A stretch of 64,000 bases of DNA from JARKQH01 sp964631605. Its GTDB lineage: Bacteria; Verrucomicrobiota; Verrucomicrobiia; Limisphaerales; UBA8199. The notes beneath the pieces are model-generated. The model was not told the origin of the DNA. It saw only the letters and a program-made list of their open reading frames with translations, and searched no databases. Below, in pieces: positions 54,693-63,459 of the stretch (its first letter is position 1; each line of letters opens with the position of its first letter). Location of the stretch: the NCBI GenBank assembly GCA_964631605.1, contig CAZVYG010000002.1:62001-126000 (forward strand). Direction: 5' to 3'. The translations under genes and the position numbers were made by a program.

Positions 54693-56246
54693 ATGCGCCG
54701 GCTCCGAAATGTCGGTTTGTGGTTTGGCGGTGTCTCCGCGCTGGCATCCGTGCTGGCCGCGCTGGGTGGAACCCCGCAAGCGGTGGAACCGCTTTGGCCC
54801 GGGCCGGTTCCCGGTGAAGAGGGAGTCACCGGCGTCGAAACCAATGTGACCAAGGCTTCGGATCGCGAGGTGGCAGGACGGCCGGTTGTCCGCCTGGGCA
54901 ACATCGCGCTGCCCACCGTTTCCATTTACACTCCTCCGCCAGAAAAGGCCACGGGCACGGCGGTGTTGGTATGTCCGGGCGGAGGTTACAATATTTTGGC
55001 CTGGGACCTGGAAGGCGAGGAGGTTTGCGACTGGCTTAATTCCCTTGGGGTGACGGCGGCGCTGCTGAAATATCGTGTGCCGAAGCGCCCCGGCCTGGAG
55101 AAACACGAACCGCCCTTGCAGGACGCCCAGCGGGCGCTGAGTCTGCTGCGTCACCGCGCCGGAGAGTGGGGCATCGCCGCGGACCGCATCGGCGTGCTGG
55201 GTTTTTCAGCCGGCGGCCATCTGGCGGCCACGCTGAGCACCCGGTTCTCGGAACGGAGTTATCCGGCGGTGGACGCCGCCGACGCGGCCGGTTGCCGGCC
55301 GGATTTCACGCTGCTGATTTATCCAGCCTACCTGACCGTAAAGGAGAAATCCGATGCGATTGCGCCGGAGCTGATCCTCAATTCGAATGTTCCGCCGACC
55401 TTCATGGTCATGGCCCAGGATGATCCGGTGCGGGTCGAAAACGTGATGTATTACGGGCTGGCATTGCGCCGCGCCGGGGTGCCTTGGGAGTTGCACGTGT
55501 ACGATCGCGGCGGTCACGGCTACGGTCTGCGCCGGACCGACGCACCCGTCACCACCTGGCCCGACCGGGCGGCGGAATGGATGCGCAGCCGCGGATTGTT
55601 GGCAAGAGCCGCGGCAGCCGGCAGCGCAGCAAATCTCGCTCAGCAGCGGAAATGGCGGTTTGACTTCGAGGGAGAGCCTGCCGGGGCGCTGCCGGCGGGG
55701 TGGTCACAGCAGCACTTTGGAGACGGAAGGGCCCGCTGGGAGGTGCGGGAGACCGCCGAGGGCAAGGTGCTGGCCCAAGTGGAATCCGGCAATCCAAACA
55801 AACACTTCAACCTTGCGGTGGTGGACATGATCCAGTGCACCAATGTGAATTTACGAGTGCGCTGGAAAGCTGTGAGCGGCGCCCATGACCAGGGCGGCGG
55901 TTTTGTCTGGCGGTATCAGGACGAAAAGAATCATTACATCGTTCGCGCCAATCCGCTGGAGGACAACGTCGTTGCTTACAAGATGGTCCAAGGCATACGC
56001 ACCGACCTGCCGCTGCGCGGCAAGGGCCGCACCTACGGGGTCAAGGTCGCCCCCATGGGGAAGGACTGGCATACGCTGCGCGTGGAGGCCCGGGGCTCGG
56101 TCTTTACCGTATTCCTCGACGACCGGCAGTTGTTCCAAGCCGAGGACGCGACGATTTCCGACGCGGGCAAGATGGGTCTTTGGACCAAAGCCGATGCGGT
56201 AACGTTATTCGACGATTTTGAGGTCGAGACAGCCGACGTTCCCTGA
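54693..56246 (+). CDS. Exported alpha/beta-hydrolase fused to a DUF1080-like domain
   Basis: 517 residues. After a signal peptide an esterase domain (BD-FAE/acetylxylan-esterase-like) shows VLVCPGGGYNILAW (oxyanion site), nucleophile Ser172 in GFSAGGHLAAT, Asp in MAQDDPVRV and His in RGGHGYGLR. From about 310 a concanavalin-like domain follows (FDFEGEPAGALPAGW, HDQGGGFVWRYQDEKNHYIVRAN, LRVEARGSVFTVFLDDRQLFQAED), similar to DUF1080. ATG 54693 is 11 bases after the glgC stop. It probably deacetylates plant or algal polysaccharides. Confidence 0.88.
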   Translation: MRRLRNVGLWFGGVSALASVLAALGGTPQAVEPLWPGPVPGEEGVTGVETNVTKASDREVAGRPVVRLGNIALPTVSIYTPPPEKATGTAVLVCPGGGYNILAWDLEGEEVCDWLNSLGVTAALLKYRVPKRPGLEKHEPPLQDAQRALSLLRHRAGEWGIAADRIGVLGFSAGGHLAATLSTRFSERSYPAVDAADAAGCRPDFTLLIYPAYLTVKEKSDAIAPELILNSNVPPTFMVMAQDDPVRVENVMYYGLALRRAGVPWELHVYDRGGHGYGLRRTDAPVTTWPDRAAEWMRSRGLLARAAAAGSAANLAQQRKWRFDFEGEPAGALPAGWSQQHFGDGRARWEVRETAEGKVLAQVESGNPNKHFNLAVVDMIQCTNVNLRVRWKAVSGAHDQGGGFVWRYQDEKNHYIVRANPLEDNVVAYKMVQGIRTDLPLRGKGRTYGVKVAPMGKDWHTLRVEARGSVFTVFLDDRQLFQAEDATISDAGKMGLWTKADAVTLFDDFEVETADVP

Positions 56247-56327
56247 GAAGGGAGGCTACGGCGGGGAGAACGGGGCGGTCTGCCGCGAATCGAGGCCGCA
56301 GGCGTTGGACGTCGTTCGTGCAGTGAG

Positions 56328-57884
56328 TCAGGTCTCAGGAAGCGGGCTCCGCGCAGTTCGGACGCCTTCCTTTGCCGCGTAGAGCCGGTTCATGGTGGCG
56401 ACGTATAGCACACCATTGGCGGCAGTCGCGGTAGCGCTTACAGGACTGCCCAGAGAGAGGGTGTTAAGCAACCGCTTTTCGCGGCTGGCGGCGAAAACGT
56501 AGAAATGGCCGCGGCGCGTGCCCAGATAGACCTTCTCATCCGCGACCAGGGGCGAGGCCCACACCTCGCCCTCCAAGGCATGAGTCCAAAGTGCGAGGCC
56601 GGTTTCGGCATCCACGCAATGCAGCGTGGGGCCGCAGTCGGCGATGAACACCATGCCGTTCCATAAGGCGGGGGTCGAAAGCACATGCTTCTGGAGGGAA
56701 TAGGACCAGGCCAACCGATTGGTGGCGGCGGCCTCCGGTGCGTCCGCGCGCACGCATTTCAACCACGCCTCCCTTTTGCCCCACCAAATGTCCCCCCCAC
56801 CGGCCAGGTAGATGCGGTTGTTATCGAACACAGGCATGCCGTAGAAGTTGCTGGGGCTTTCGCGCCGATTCCCCACGTAGCGGTGCACGTTGGTTTTCGG
56901 GCTTTCCGGGTCGAAATCGAATGACCAGAGCTTGGTGAGAACGGCTGGCACGCGGGCTGGATTGGGGTCCAAAGGCTCGAACGCGTAGAGCACCCCGTTG
57001 CCCGCGGCGAAGAAAACCAGCGGGCGCCCCTGCACCTCCCCCAACGACGGCGAAGACCACGTGGAGTGGAAAATGTTGGGCGCGATACCTTCCTGTTCCC
57101 GTGCCAGCAACCGGCCGGTGTGCTTGTCCAGAACCACCAGGCTGGGCGCGCCGGGTGTTCGGATCTTTCGATGGGTATTATCCACGCCCGTGCCGGTGTT
57201 GAGATAAAGGTGGTCGCCCCGCACCAGAATGGAACTGTGCGCGGCGTCATGGGAATAAATCCCGGCACCGTCAGTAAGATCGAAAAGCCACAGGATGTCC
57301 GCGTCCAAGGGGCCGCAAGGGGGAATCGCGCCGGACGGCGTCGTGTCTGATTGTGGCAGGGCGTGCGAGGCCTCCTCCACAAAGGGGCCCTGGTTGCCGT
57401 CGGCCATTCCTCGCGCATCCAGGCAGACCACCTCACCCCGGTTGTTGACGAGGTAAACCCGGTCGCCTTCCACGGTCGCCGGCGAGCAAATGCCACTGTT
57501 GGGCCAGTCCAGGTAAATATCCCCGGTCCGTTTCGGCACGACCAACTGCCAAAGCAGGCGGCCGTCGCGTTCATCCAGGCAGAACAGGACGCCCCGGTCG
57601 CCTTGGTGACGGGCGTCCCGCGGATGCCCGTTATTGGTGCCGATGTAAACCCGGCCTCCGGCTACGATTGGTGAACCGTGGGTTTCGGTGCCGAGTTCCA
57701 CTGACCAGAGCAAATTGGTGCCAGAGGTGGGATCGAAGGTGGCAGGTAAACCGCGCTCGAGGGAGACCTGATTCCGGGACCAGGCCTGGCCCCATTGCGG
57801 TTGATCCGCCGCCGGCAAAGAAAGGAGGCTGCCCAGCAATACACCCGCCCACGTCAGGCCAGCCGAGCGCGTTTTTCGATTCAT
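56328..57884 (-). CDS. Secreted PQQ-like beta-propeller protein
   Basis: 518 residues. Signal peptide, then an eight-blade propeller with repeated W/G motifs: LLWSVELGTETHGSPIVAGGRVYIGTN-type blades, LFCLDERDGRLLWQL, VVCLDARG, LVVLDKHTGRLLARE, LHCVDAETGLALWTHALEGEVWASPLVADEKVYLGT-type blade. Such proteins are common in Verrucomicrobiota and Planctomycetes; they resemble the BamB/PQQ-dehydrogenase fold but lack visible dehydrogenase active residues. Convergent with the esterase fusion. Role unknown. Confidence 0.88.
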   Translation of the reverse strand: MNRKTRSAGLTWAGVLLGSLLSLPAADQPQWGQAWSRNQVSLERGLPATFDPTSGTNLLWSVELGTETHGSPIVAGGRVYIGTNNGHPRDARHQGDRGVLFCLDERDGRLLWQLVVPKRTGDIYLDWPNSGICSPATVEGDRVYLVNNRGEVVCLDARGMADGNQGPFVEEASHALPQSDTTPSGAIPPCGPLDADILWLFDLTDGAGIYSHDAAHSSILVRGDHLYLNTGTGVDNTHRKIRTPGAPSLVVLDKHTGRLLAREQEGIAPNIFHSTWSSPSLGEVQGRPLVFFAAGNGVLYAFEPLDPNPARVPAVLTKLWSFDFDPESPKTNVHRYVGNRRESPSNFYGMPVFDNNRIYLAGGGDIWWGKREAWLKCVRADAPEAAATNRLAWSYSLQKHVLSTPALWNGMVFIADCGPTLHCVDAETGLALWTHALEGEVWASPLVADEKVYLGTRRGHFYVFAASREKRLLNTLSLGSPVSATATAANGVLYVATMNRLYAAKEGVRTARSPLPET

Positions 57885-58049
57885 TCACCATCAGTGTACG
57901 CCCTTTGACGCGAATGAAAACCGGAAACGTTGTTAGGGCTTGGTGGGCAAAACCACACTCCTCTTGGGTAAGGTTTTGGCGTGAGTCAACGCGTGGGGTC
58001 GAGCCGTGCTTGTTTTTGGGGTCAAGGTGTTTTATCTTGGGCGCTGAGA

Positions 58050-58502
58050 ATGCCTGTTTGCTCTGACAACTGCGGAACGATTCTGCACGTCGAGGACGAC
58101 CCGAACGACGTCCTGCTGATCCAACACGCCTGCCGCCGAATCGCGTGTCATCCGAGGCTGGAGACCGTGCCGGATGGCGAGGAAGCCCTCGCTTATTTCC
58201 GGGGCGAGAATCATTTCGGCGACCGCGAGCGCCATCCCCGGCCCCAATTGGTGCTGCTGGATCTGAAAATGCCGCGACTCAACGGCTTTGAAGTGCTCCA
58301 GTGGATGCGCAAGCAGGAACGGTTCCGCCGGATTCCGGTGATCGTGCTGACCTCCTCAAACCATGTGAACGATGTGAAGCGCGCCTACGATTCGGGCGCC
58401 AACTCCTACCTGGTGAAACCGGTCAATTTCGAGGCGCTGATCGAAATGGTTGGAAGCGCCTGCCATTATTGGCTGACGCTGAATTACTTCGCGGAAAGCT
58501 GA
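58050..58502 (+). CDS. REC-only response regulator (Rcp1-like)
   Basis: 150-residue single-domain response regulator without an output domain. Acidic pocket VEDDPNDV (Glu15/Asp16), phospho-acceptor Asp71 in LVLLDLKMPRLNGFE, Thr101 in VIVLTSSNHVNDV, Lys123 in SYLVKPVNF. The ED-PND start and the loop before LVLLDL are typical of Rcp1-type partners of phytochrome-like kinases. ATG 58050; a weak promoter TTGTTT-17-TATCTT (58010-58038) precedes it. No histidine kinase is near. Its 3-prime end overlaps the converging ketoacyl synthase-like gene by 19 bases. Confidence 0.9.
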   Translation: MPVCSDNCGTILHVEDDPNDVLLIQHACRRIACHPRLETVPDGEEALAYFRGENHFGDRERHPRPQLVLLDLKMPRLNGFEVLQWMRKQERFRRIPVIVLTSSNHVNDVKRAYDSGANSYLVKPVNFEALIEMVGSACHYWLTLNYFAES

Positions 58503-59542
58503 CCGCGGACCGACGTTCGAACCAATCGCGCTCCAATGGCCTCCCGGGCGCAGGTGACTACGCTTACCACTGCGGTCTCGTGTTCACTGGCCGCCACCTT
58601 GGCCGCGGCCAAGACCATCTGCCAGCCGGCCGCTGCCACCAATCCTTCGCCCAATACCCGCTTCGGACTTACCCGCGGCCCCACCCAATCCTGCCAGGCA
58701 TCCGCCTCCGCTCTTGACAGGCGGGGCGCCCCACCAACACCGTCGCACAACAACTCCCCCGGGCGGCCCGACCCAAGCTGGCGGCGCATCGCATCAGCGG
58801 CGTCCCGCTGGCGATGCTCCCCAGTGACGGGGTGAGGGTCGGTGATGGTGGCAAAGGCCGCGCCAAGGCTGTCCTCGGGGTTCAAACTTAGACACACTGC
58901 GGCGGCTCCGCCGCTGAACACGGCCGCCCGATCGAAATGCCGAATCGCGTCCGCCTGCACCCAGTTCAACTCTTCCGTGCTCACCACCACGCAGGCTGAC
59001 ACCTTCTCTGCTGCCAGCCATCCGGCCGCCATGGCCACGCCGTGCAGAAAGACGCCCGGGTCGCCCAGCAGCGTGTGAACCAACGGCGGCTGCCCCACCA
59101 AGGCGGCCACATGGCTCGCGGGAGCGGAAAATACCGTTTCTGGAAACAGCAAAGGGCTGGCGGTGGCGGGGTCCTCAAGGACTTCGTGCAGGAAACGCGC
59201 CGCGTATTGAACCGGGCCAATCTGGAGACAAAAAATCAGCCCAAGCCCGCGTTCACGGACTTCGTTGGAGAGGCCGGCGACCGCTTCCAACGTGGCTGCC
59301 GCGGCGTAATGGGTGAGAGGGCTGACTCGGCGCAAACGCGGGTGGGTCAGGAAAGACGGACGCTGTGGTGGCGGGGGGACGGCGCAAACTTTCAAGGACT
59401 GACCCCAGCCGGGGCGGTCCGCGGGCTGGGCGGGAATGGGCTGGTCGCGACTGACGGCTTGCAAGAGCGCGGCGACAGTCCAGCCGGCGGGCGAGACGGC
59501 CCCAAGGCCGGAAATAAAAAGCCTGGGTTGTGTCAGCTCCAT
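58484..59542 (-). CDS. Ketoacyl synthase-like protein without active-site residues (CLF-like)
   Basis: About 352 residues with thiolase fold of the beta-ketoacyl synthase N-terminal-like type: LFISGLGAVSPAGWTVAALLQAV, PLTHYAAAATLEAVAG, SACVVVSTEELNWVQADAI, GAAAVCLSLN. The position of the catalytic cysteine (TACATG in active enzymes) reads GDPGVFLHGVAM, and the first histidine motif is replaced by CDGVGGAPRLSRAE, so it should be inactive alone. It starts 10 bases inside the end of the active synthase gene and probably forms a heterodimer with it, like chain-length factors of type II polyketide or aryl polyene systems. Confidence 0.85.
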   Translation of the reverse strand: MELTQPRLFISGLGAVSPAGWTVAALLQAVSRDQPIPAQPADRPGWGQSLKVCAVPPPPQRPSFLTHPRLRRVSPLTHYAAAATLEAVAGLSNEVRERGLGLIFCLQIGPVQYAARFLHEVLEDPATASPLLFPETVFSAPASHVAALVGQPPLVHTLLGDPGVFLHGVAMAAGWLAAEKVSACVVVSTEELNWVQADAIRHFDRAAVFSGGAAAVCLSLNPEDSLGAAFATITDPHPVTGEHRQRDAADAMRRQLGSGRPGELLCDGVGGAPRLSRAEADAWQDWVGPRVSPKRVLGEGLVAAAGWQMVLAAAKVAASEHETAVVSVVTCAREAIGARLVRTSVRGQLSAK

Positions 59543-60774
59543 CGTCTGAAAATCAAAGTGGCATTCACACCGCCGAAACCGAACGAGTTGGATAGTGCGA
59601 TCTGAATCGGACCTTCCCGTGGTTCGCGGACCACAGGGAAATGGCAAAGCGGATCCACCGTTTCCAGGGCGCGTTCGGGAGGGAGAAACTGCTCGCGGAG
59701 CGTCATCAGACAGATCACCGCTTCCACCGCTCCGGCGGCGCCGAGCAGGTGACCGACACTGGCTTTGGTGGAGCTGACGGGGAGGGTGGCCGCCCGCGAA
59801 CCGGCCCAGCGGTTGATGGCAAGGGCTTCCGCCGCATCGTTGAGCGGCGTGCCGGTGCCATGAGCGTTGAGATAGTCCACGTTTTCAGGGGCGACGCCCG
59901 CGCTGGCGCAGGCCAGCGTCATGGACCGGAAGGCCGCCTCGCCCTCCGGATGAGGCTGCGTCAGGTGATGGAGGTCAATGGTGGTTCCGTAGCCAATCAC
60001 CTCGCCCAGGATTGGGGCGCCGCGGCGCCGCGCGGACTCGAGCGTTTCGAGCGCCAGGACGGCAGCGCCTTCACCCAGGGCCAGGCCGTCGCGGCGGGCG
60101 TCAAAGGGGCGGCAAGTGGTGGGAGACAGCGACTGGAGCGCATCGAATCCGGCGAACAGCATGGGGCTCAGGGCGTCGTATCCCCCGGTCAGGGCGCGAG
60201 ACCAGACGCCGGCGCGGAGCAATTCCCAGGCGTGGCCGATGGCGTTGGCGCCAGTGGCGCAGGCGTTGGAGATTACAGTGACGGGTCCTGAGAAGCCCAG
60301 TGCCTCAGCCAGGTCGCGGGCCTGCGCTTGGGCCTGGTAATGCAGGGCACGCGTCGGCTGCCCTCGCTGCCGGCGCGGCTGTTGCAGGGCGTGCTGATAA
60401 TAAACCTCACCCAACGCCATGCCCGCCGCAGTGGTGCCCAGCACAAGGGGGAGTGAGTCCGACGCCTCCCAGCCGCACTGCTGCCAGGCCTCCACCGCGG
60501 CCAGCAGCAGCAAATGGTCGGCCCGCGTCTGACGCCTCAGGCGGCGGGAATCCAGGCGGCAAACGGGCAGCGCGGCCGGCAGGTCCACCTCGGCCGCCGT
60601 CTTAACCCGCTGTCGGCTGACATCAAAATGGCGCACGGGACGGAACCCGATCCGTCCCTCGCGAAAGCCGTCGGCGTTGGCGCGCCAGCCGCAGCCCAGG
60701 GCCGTGACAATTCCCGCCCCCGTCACTACAACCCGGGGAGGGATCTTGGGCCGAGGTGGCTGGGGAAAAAGCAT
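59533..60774 (-). CDS. Beta-ketoacyl-ACP synthase (FabF-like)
   Basis: 413-residue condensing enzyme with intact catalytic residues: Cys172 in SNACATGANAIG, His305 in NAHGTGTPLND, Lys337 and His342 in SSTKASVGHLLGAAG. The start RVVVTGAGIVTALGCGW and end ALSNSFGFGGVNATL are normal for KAS II. It lies 9 bases downstream of the radical SAM gene and overlaps the inactive homologue by 10 bases. Because no other fatty acid gene is near, a special lipid or polyketide role is more likely than housekeeping fabF. Confidence 0.92.
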   Translation of the reverse strand: MLFPQPPRPKIPPRVVVTGAGIVTALGCGWRANADGFREGRIGFRPVRHFDVSRQRVKTAAEVDLPAALPVCRLDSRRLRRQTRADHLLLLAAVEAWQQCGWEASDSLPLVLGTTAAGMALGEVYYQHALQQPRRQRGQPTRALHYQAQAQARDLAEALGFSGPVTVISNACATGANAIGHAWELLRAGVWSRALTGGYDALSPMLFAGFDALQSLSPTTCRPFDARRDGLALGEGAAVLALETLESARRRGAPILGEVIGYGTTIDLHHLTQPHPEGEAAFRSMTLACASAGVAPENVDYLNAHGTGTPLNDAAEALAINRWAGSRAATLPVSSTKASVGHLLGAAGAVEAVICLMTLREQFLPPERALETVDPLCHFPVVREPREGPIQIALSNSFGFGGVNATLIFRRWS

Positions 60775-60783
60775 GGCAGCAAA

Positions 60784-62205
60784 TCAGACAGCCGGGCTTG
60801 CCGTCGCCCAGGTGAACCCCGTGGGCCAAAGGCGCTGGATCATCGCCACATAACTCCACAAAGGTCCCACCACCCCCCGCTCCCGCAGGCGCCGAACCAT
60901 GTTCGCAAAGGCCGGCGAGGGATCGCCCACAATCCAGTTGGGAGACCGCTGGGCGAAGGCGGTGAGTTGTTCGGTGATTTCTTCAGCCGTCAGGGCTGGC
61001 GAAACATAATACACCGGCTGCAACAGGCTCGTGTCGGGACTGAAGCGGCCTTCTGCAAGAGCCCGCTCAAACAAAGGGGTGCCGGGATAAACCCGCATGC
61101 CCACCACCGTCATGAACACGGCGCCTTCGAGCTGCTCCGAACGTTCAAAATTCTGGCGGAGAGTCTGGGCGGTCTCGCCCGGCCCGCCGCAAATCAGGAA
61201 GTGGCAGGAATCAATTCCAGCTTCTCGGGCGAGCTGGTGAGCATGGCGGATATCCTCAAAGTGAAGGCCTTTGTGGTAGGCCGCCAGAACGTCGTCCGAA
61301 AGACTGTCTGAACCGAACTCCACGTAAGTGAGTCCGGCGCGGGCCATCAGGTTCATGAGGTCGGCGTTCAAGGCCTGCGGGCGCAAGAAACAGGCCCAGG
61401 GCAGACGAACGTTGCGTCGCAGGATGGCTTCGCAGGTTTCCTGCACGTGCCGGGGCGAGGAATTAAAGACGGAGTCCACCACAAAGAGACAGCGGGCGCC
61501 AAGCCGCGCCGCCTGAGCAAAGTCGTCGGCGATTTCCTCGGGGGGCCGGCGCAGGTGCGCCCGCCCCTCGATCAGTGGATAGGTGCAATAACAGCAACGG
61601 AAGGAGCACCCTCGCTGAGTCTGGAGATTAAGGGTGCCGGTGGTTTTCAAATAATAGGAGACCACTTCGGCCGGCAGGTCGTCATCCGTCAGGGGCAGCG
61701 CAGGTTTTAACCACCGCGGCGGGTTCAGGCGCACAGCGCCGTTGGCCGAAAAAACCAGGCCGGGGATGGCGCCGCCGTCAGAGCCGGATTCGAGTGCCTC
61801 GATCAGGGAAACCAATGGCTCCTCCCCTGCCCCGCAGATGCCGTAATCGGCTCCGGACCAGCGCAACAAGACCTCGGGAAAGATGCTGAATCCACTGCCG
61901 CCTAGAACGATTGGACAGCGCGCGATTCGCCGAATCCGGGAGCAGAGGGAGTGTAATTCCTCGAAATAAACCTCCTGTGTGCGCAACAGCACGTTGTCCA
62001 CATTGCGCAGGGAAATGCCCACCAAGTGAGGTTGGAACTCTGACAGGAGGGCTTCCAGCGGCGGGGAGGCCACCAACGCGTCGTGCCAGCGAACCTGATG
62101 TCCCGCCTGGCGCAAGGCTGCGCCTAAATGCGCCAGGCCCAGGGGAAAAACCGGGTCGGGAACCGAGCATCGGTTCGGACTGATCAACAGAACGCGGCTG
62201 GGCAT
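60784..62205 (-). CDS. B12-binding radical SAM enzyme
   Basis: 473 residues. The N-terminal cobalamin-binding domain (about 1-140; LLISPNRCSVPDPVFPLGLAHLGAAL, HLVGISLRNVDN, IVLGGSGFSIFPE) lacks a clear DxHxxG base-off motif. The radical SAM domain has the 4Fe-4S motif CSFRCCYC (Cys200, Cys204, Cys207), then VDSVFNSSPRHV, TYVEFGSDSLSDDVL and CGGPGETAQT. Family members do methylations, cyclisations or lipid modifications. It is immediately upstream of the two ketoacyl synthases on the same strand, so modification of an acyl chain is a fair guess, not shown. Confidence 0.9.
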   Translation of the reverse strand: MPSRVLLISPNRCSVPDPVFPLGLAHLGAALRQAGHQVRWHDALVASPPLEALLSEFQPHLVGISLRNVDNVLLRTQEVYFEELHSLCSRIRRIARCPIVLGGSGFSIFPEVLLRWSGADYGICGAGEEPLVSLIEALESGSDGGAIPGLVFSANGAVRLNPPRWLKPALPLTDDDLPAEVVSYYLKTTGTLNLQTQRGCSFRCCYCTYPLIEGRAHLRRPPEEIADDFAQAARLGARCLFVVDSVFNSSPRHVQETCEAILRRNVRLPWACFLRPQALNADLMNLMARAGLTYVEFGSDSLSDDVLAAYHKGLHFEDIRHAHQLAREAGIDSCHFLICGGPGETAQTLRQNFERSEQLEGAVFMTVVGMRVYPGTPLFERALAEGRFSPDTSLLQPVYYVSPALTAEEITEQLTAFAQRSPNWIVGDPSPAFANMVRRLRERGVVGPLWSYVAMIQRLWPTGFTWATASPAV

Positions 62206-62223
62206 GACGCCAACCCGGGGGAC

Positions 62224-63336
62224 CTAACGCTTGAGGTTTTCCGGATTCAGTGGGCGCAGGTCCCGGGGAATGAACTTGCCATCTTTGCGAATGAGCTCGC
62301 CGTCGAACCAGATCTCTCCGCCGCCCCAGTCGGGCCGCTGAATGAGCACCATATCCCAATGAACGGCCGAGCGGTTGCCGTTATCGCATTCTTTGTAAGC
62401 CTGGCCGGGAGTGAGGTGGAGGGAGCCTGCGATCTTCTCGTCGAAGAGAATGTCGCACATGGGATGGAGGATGTAGGGATTGAAACCGAGGGAAAACTCG
62501 CCCGTGTAACGTGCGCCGGGATCGGTATCAAGAATCTCGTTCAAGCGCCGGGAATTATTGCAGGTGGCGTTGACGATCTTGCCCTGTTTGAACTCAAGGC
62601 GAACATTTTCGAAGCGTGTGCCCGAGTAAAGAGTCGGCGTATTAAATTGAATCACGCCATTGACCGAGGTGCGGACGGGACAGGAGAAGACCTCGCCGTC
62701 CGGGATGTTCCGATCGCCCTTGCACATTTTGGCGCCAATGCCTTTGAGGCTGAACTTCAGGTCGGTACCCGGCCCCTTTACGTGAACCTGGTCGGTCTTT
62801 TTCATCCGGCGTTCGAGGGGGACCATGGCTCTGGCCATCTTTTGGTAATTCATGGTGCAGACGTCGAAATAGAGGTTTTCAAACGCCTCGGTGCTCATGC
62901 CGGCGCCCTGGGCCATGCTGGGCGTGGGCCAGCGCAAGACGCACCAGCGAGTTTTTCCCACCCGGTAATTCAGAACCGGCCGGGTGACACGCGAATACAG
63001 CGCCATTCGGTCGCTGGGCACATCCGCGTTTTCGTTGGCATTGGCACTGCCTCGCACCGCGATGTAGGCCTGCATTTTCTTCATGCGCGCCAATTCGATG
63101 TCGCAGACCAGGCCGGCGTGCGTGTTGTTGGTTTCACGGAGCAACTCGCGGTTGACGCGGGTGTGGCGCACTTCGACGATGGGAATCGCTCCCGCCCGCC
63201 GTGCCTCGCGCACGAGTTGAATGGTGAACTCGTCGGGAACATCTATCATGTCCAACAGGACGTGGTCACCCCGTTTCAGGCGGGTTGAATAATCCACCAA
63301 CAATCGGGCCAGCTTTTGATATCGCGGGTCGGTCAT
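62224..63336 (-). CDS. M29-family aminopeptidase
   Basis: About 370 residues. Two-metal aminopeptidase of the thermophilic AmpS/T type. Ligand set: Glu215 (DGEVFSCP), Glu280 (TGEFSLGFNP), His307 (SLHLTPG), Tyr314 (GQAYKE), His326 and Asp328 (AVHWDMV). The order and most spacings match the known family. No signal peptide. ATG 63336 begins MTDPRYQKLARLLVDYS, the usual start. It is 18 bases upstream of the radical SAM gene, so may share its transcript, although its role looks unrelated. Confidence 0.9.
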   Translation of the reverse strand: MTDPRYQKLARLLVDYSTRLKRGDHVLLDMIDVPDEFTIQLVREARRAGAIPIVEVRHTRVNRELLRETNNTHAGLVCDIELARMKKMQAYIAVRGSANANENADVPSDRMALYSRVTRPVLNYRVGKTRWCVLRWPTPSMAQGAGMSTEAFENLYFDVCTMNYQKMARAMVPLERRMKKTDQVHVKGPGTDLKFSLKGIGAKMCKGDRNIPDGEVFSCPVRTSVNGVIQFNTPTLYSGTRFENVRLEFKQGKIVNATCNNSRRLNEILDTDPGARYTGEFSLGFNPYILHPMCDILFDEKIAGSLHLTPGQAYKECDNGNRSAVHWDMVLIQRPDWGGGEIWFDGELIRKDGKFIPRDLRPLNPENLKR

Positions 63337-63459
63337 AGTCTTGAAGTTCAAAGCTAGTTGAATCCACCGGTTTGTCGAGGCGGTTTCTTCCAGTGGAAAA
63401 AGAAAGACCCCGGCCAGCGGATGACCGGGGTCGCGGAGGAACAAGTTGAGCCGCTGGGC

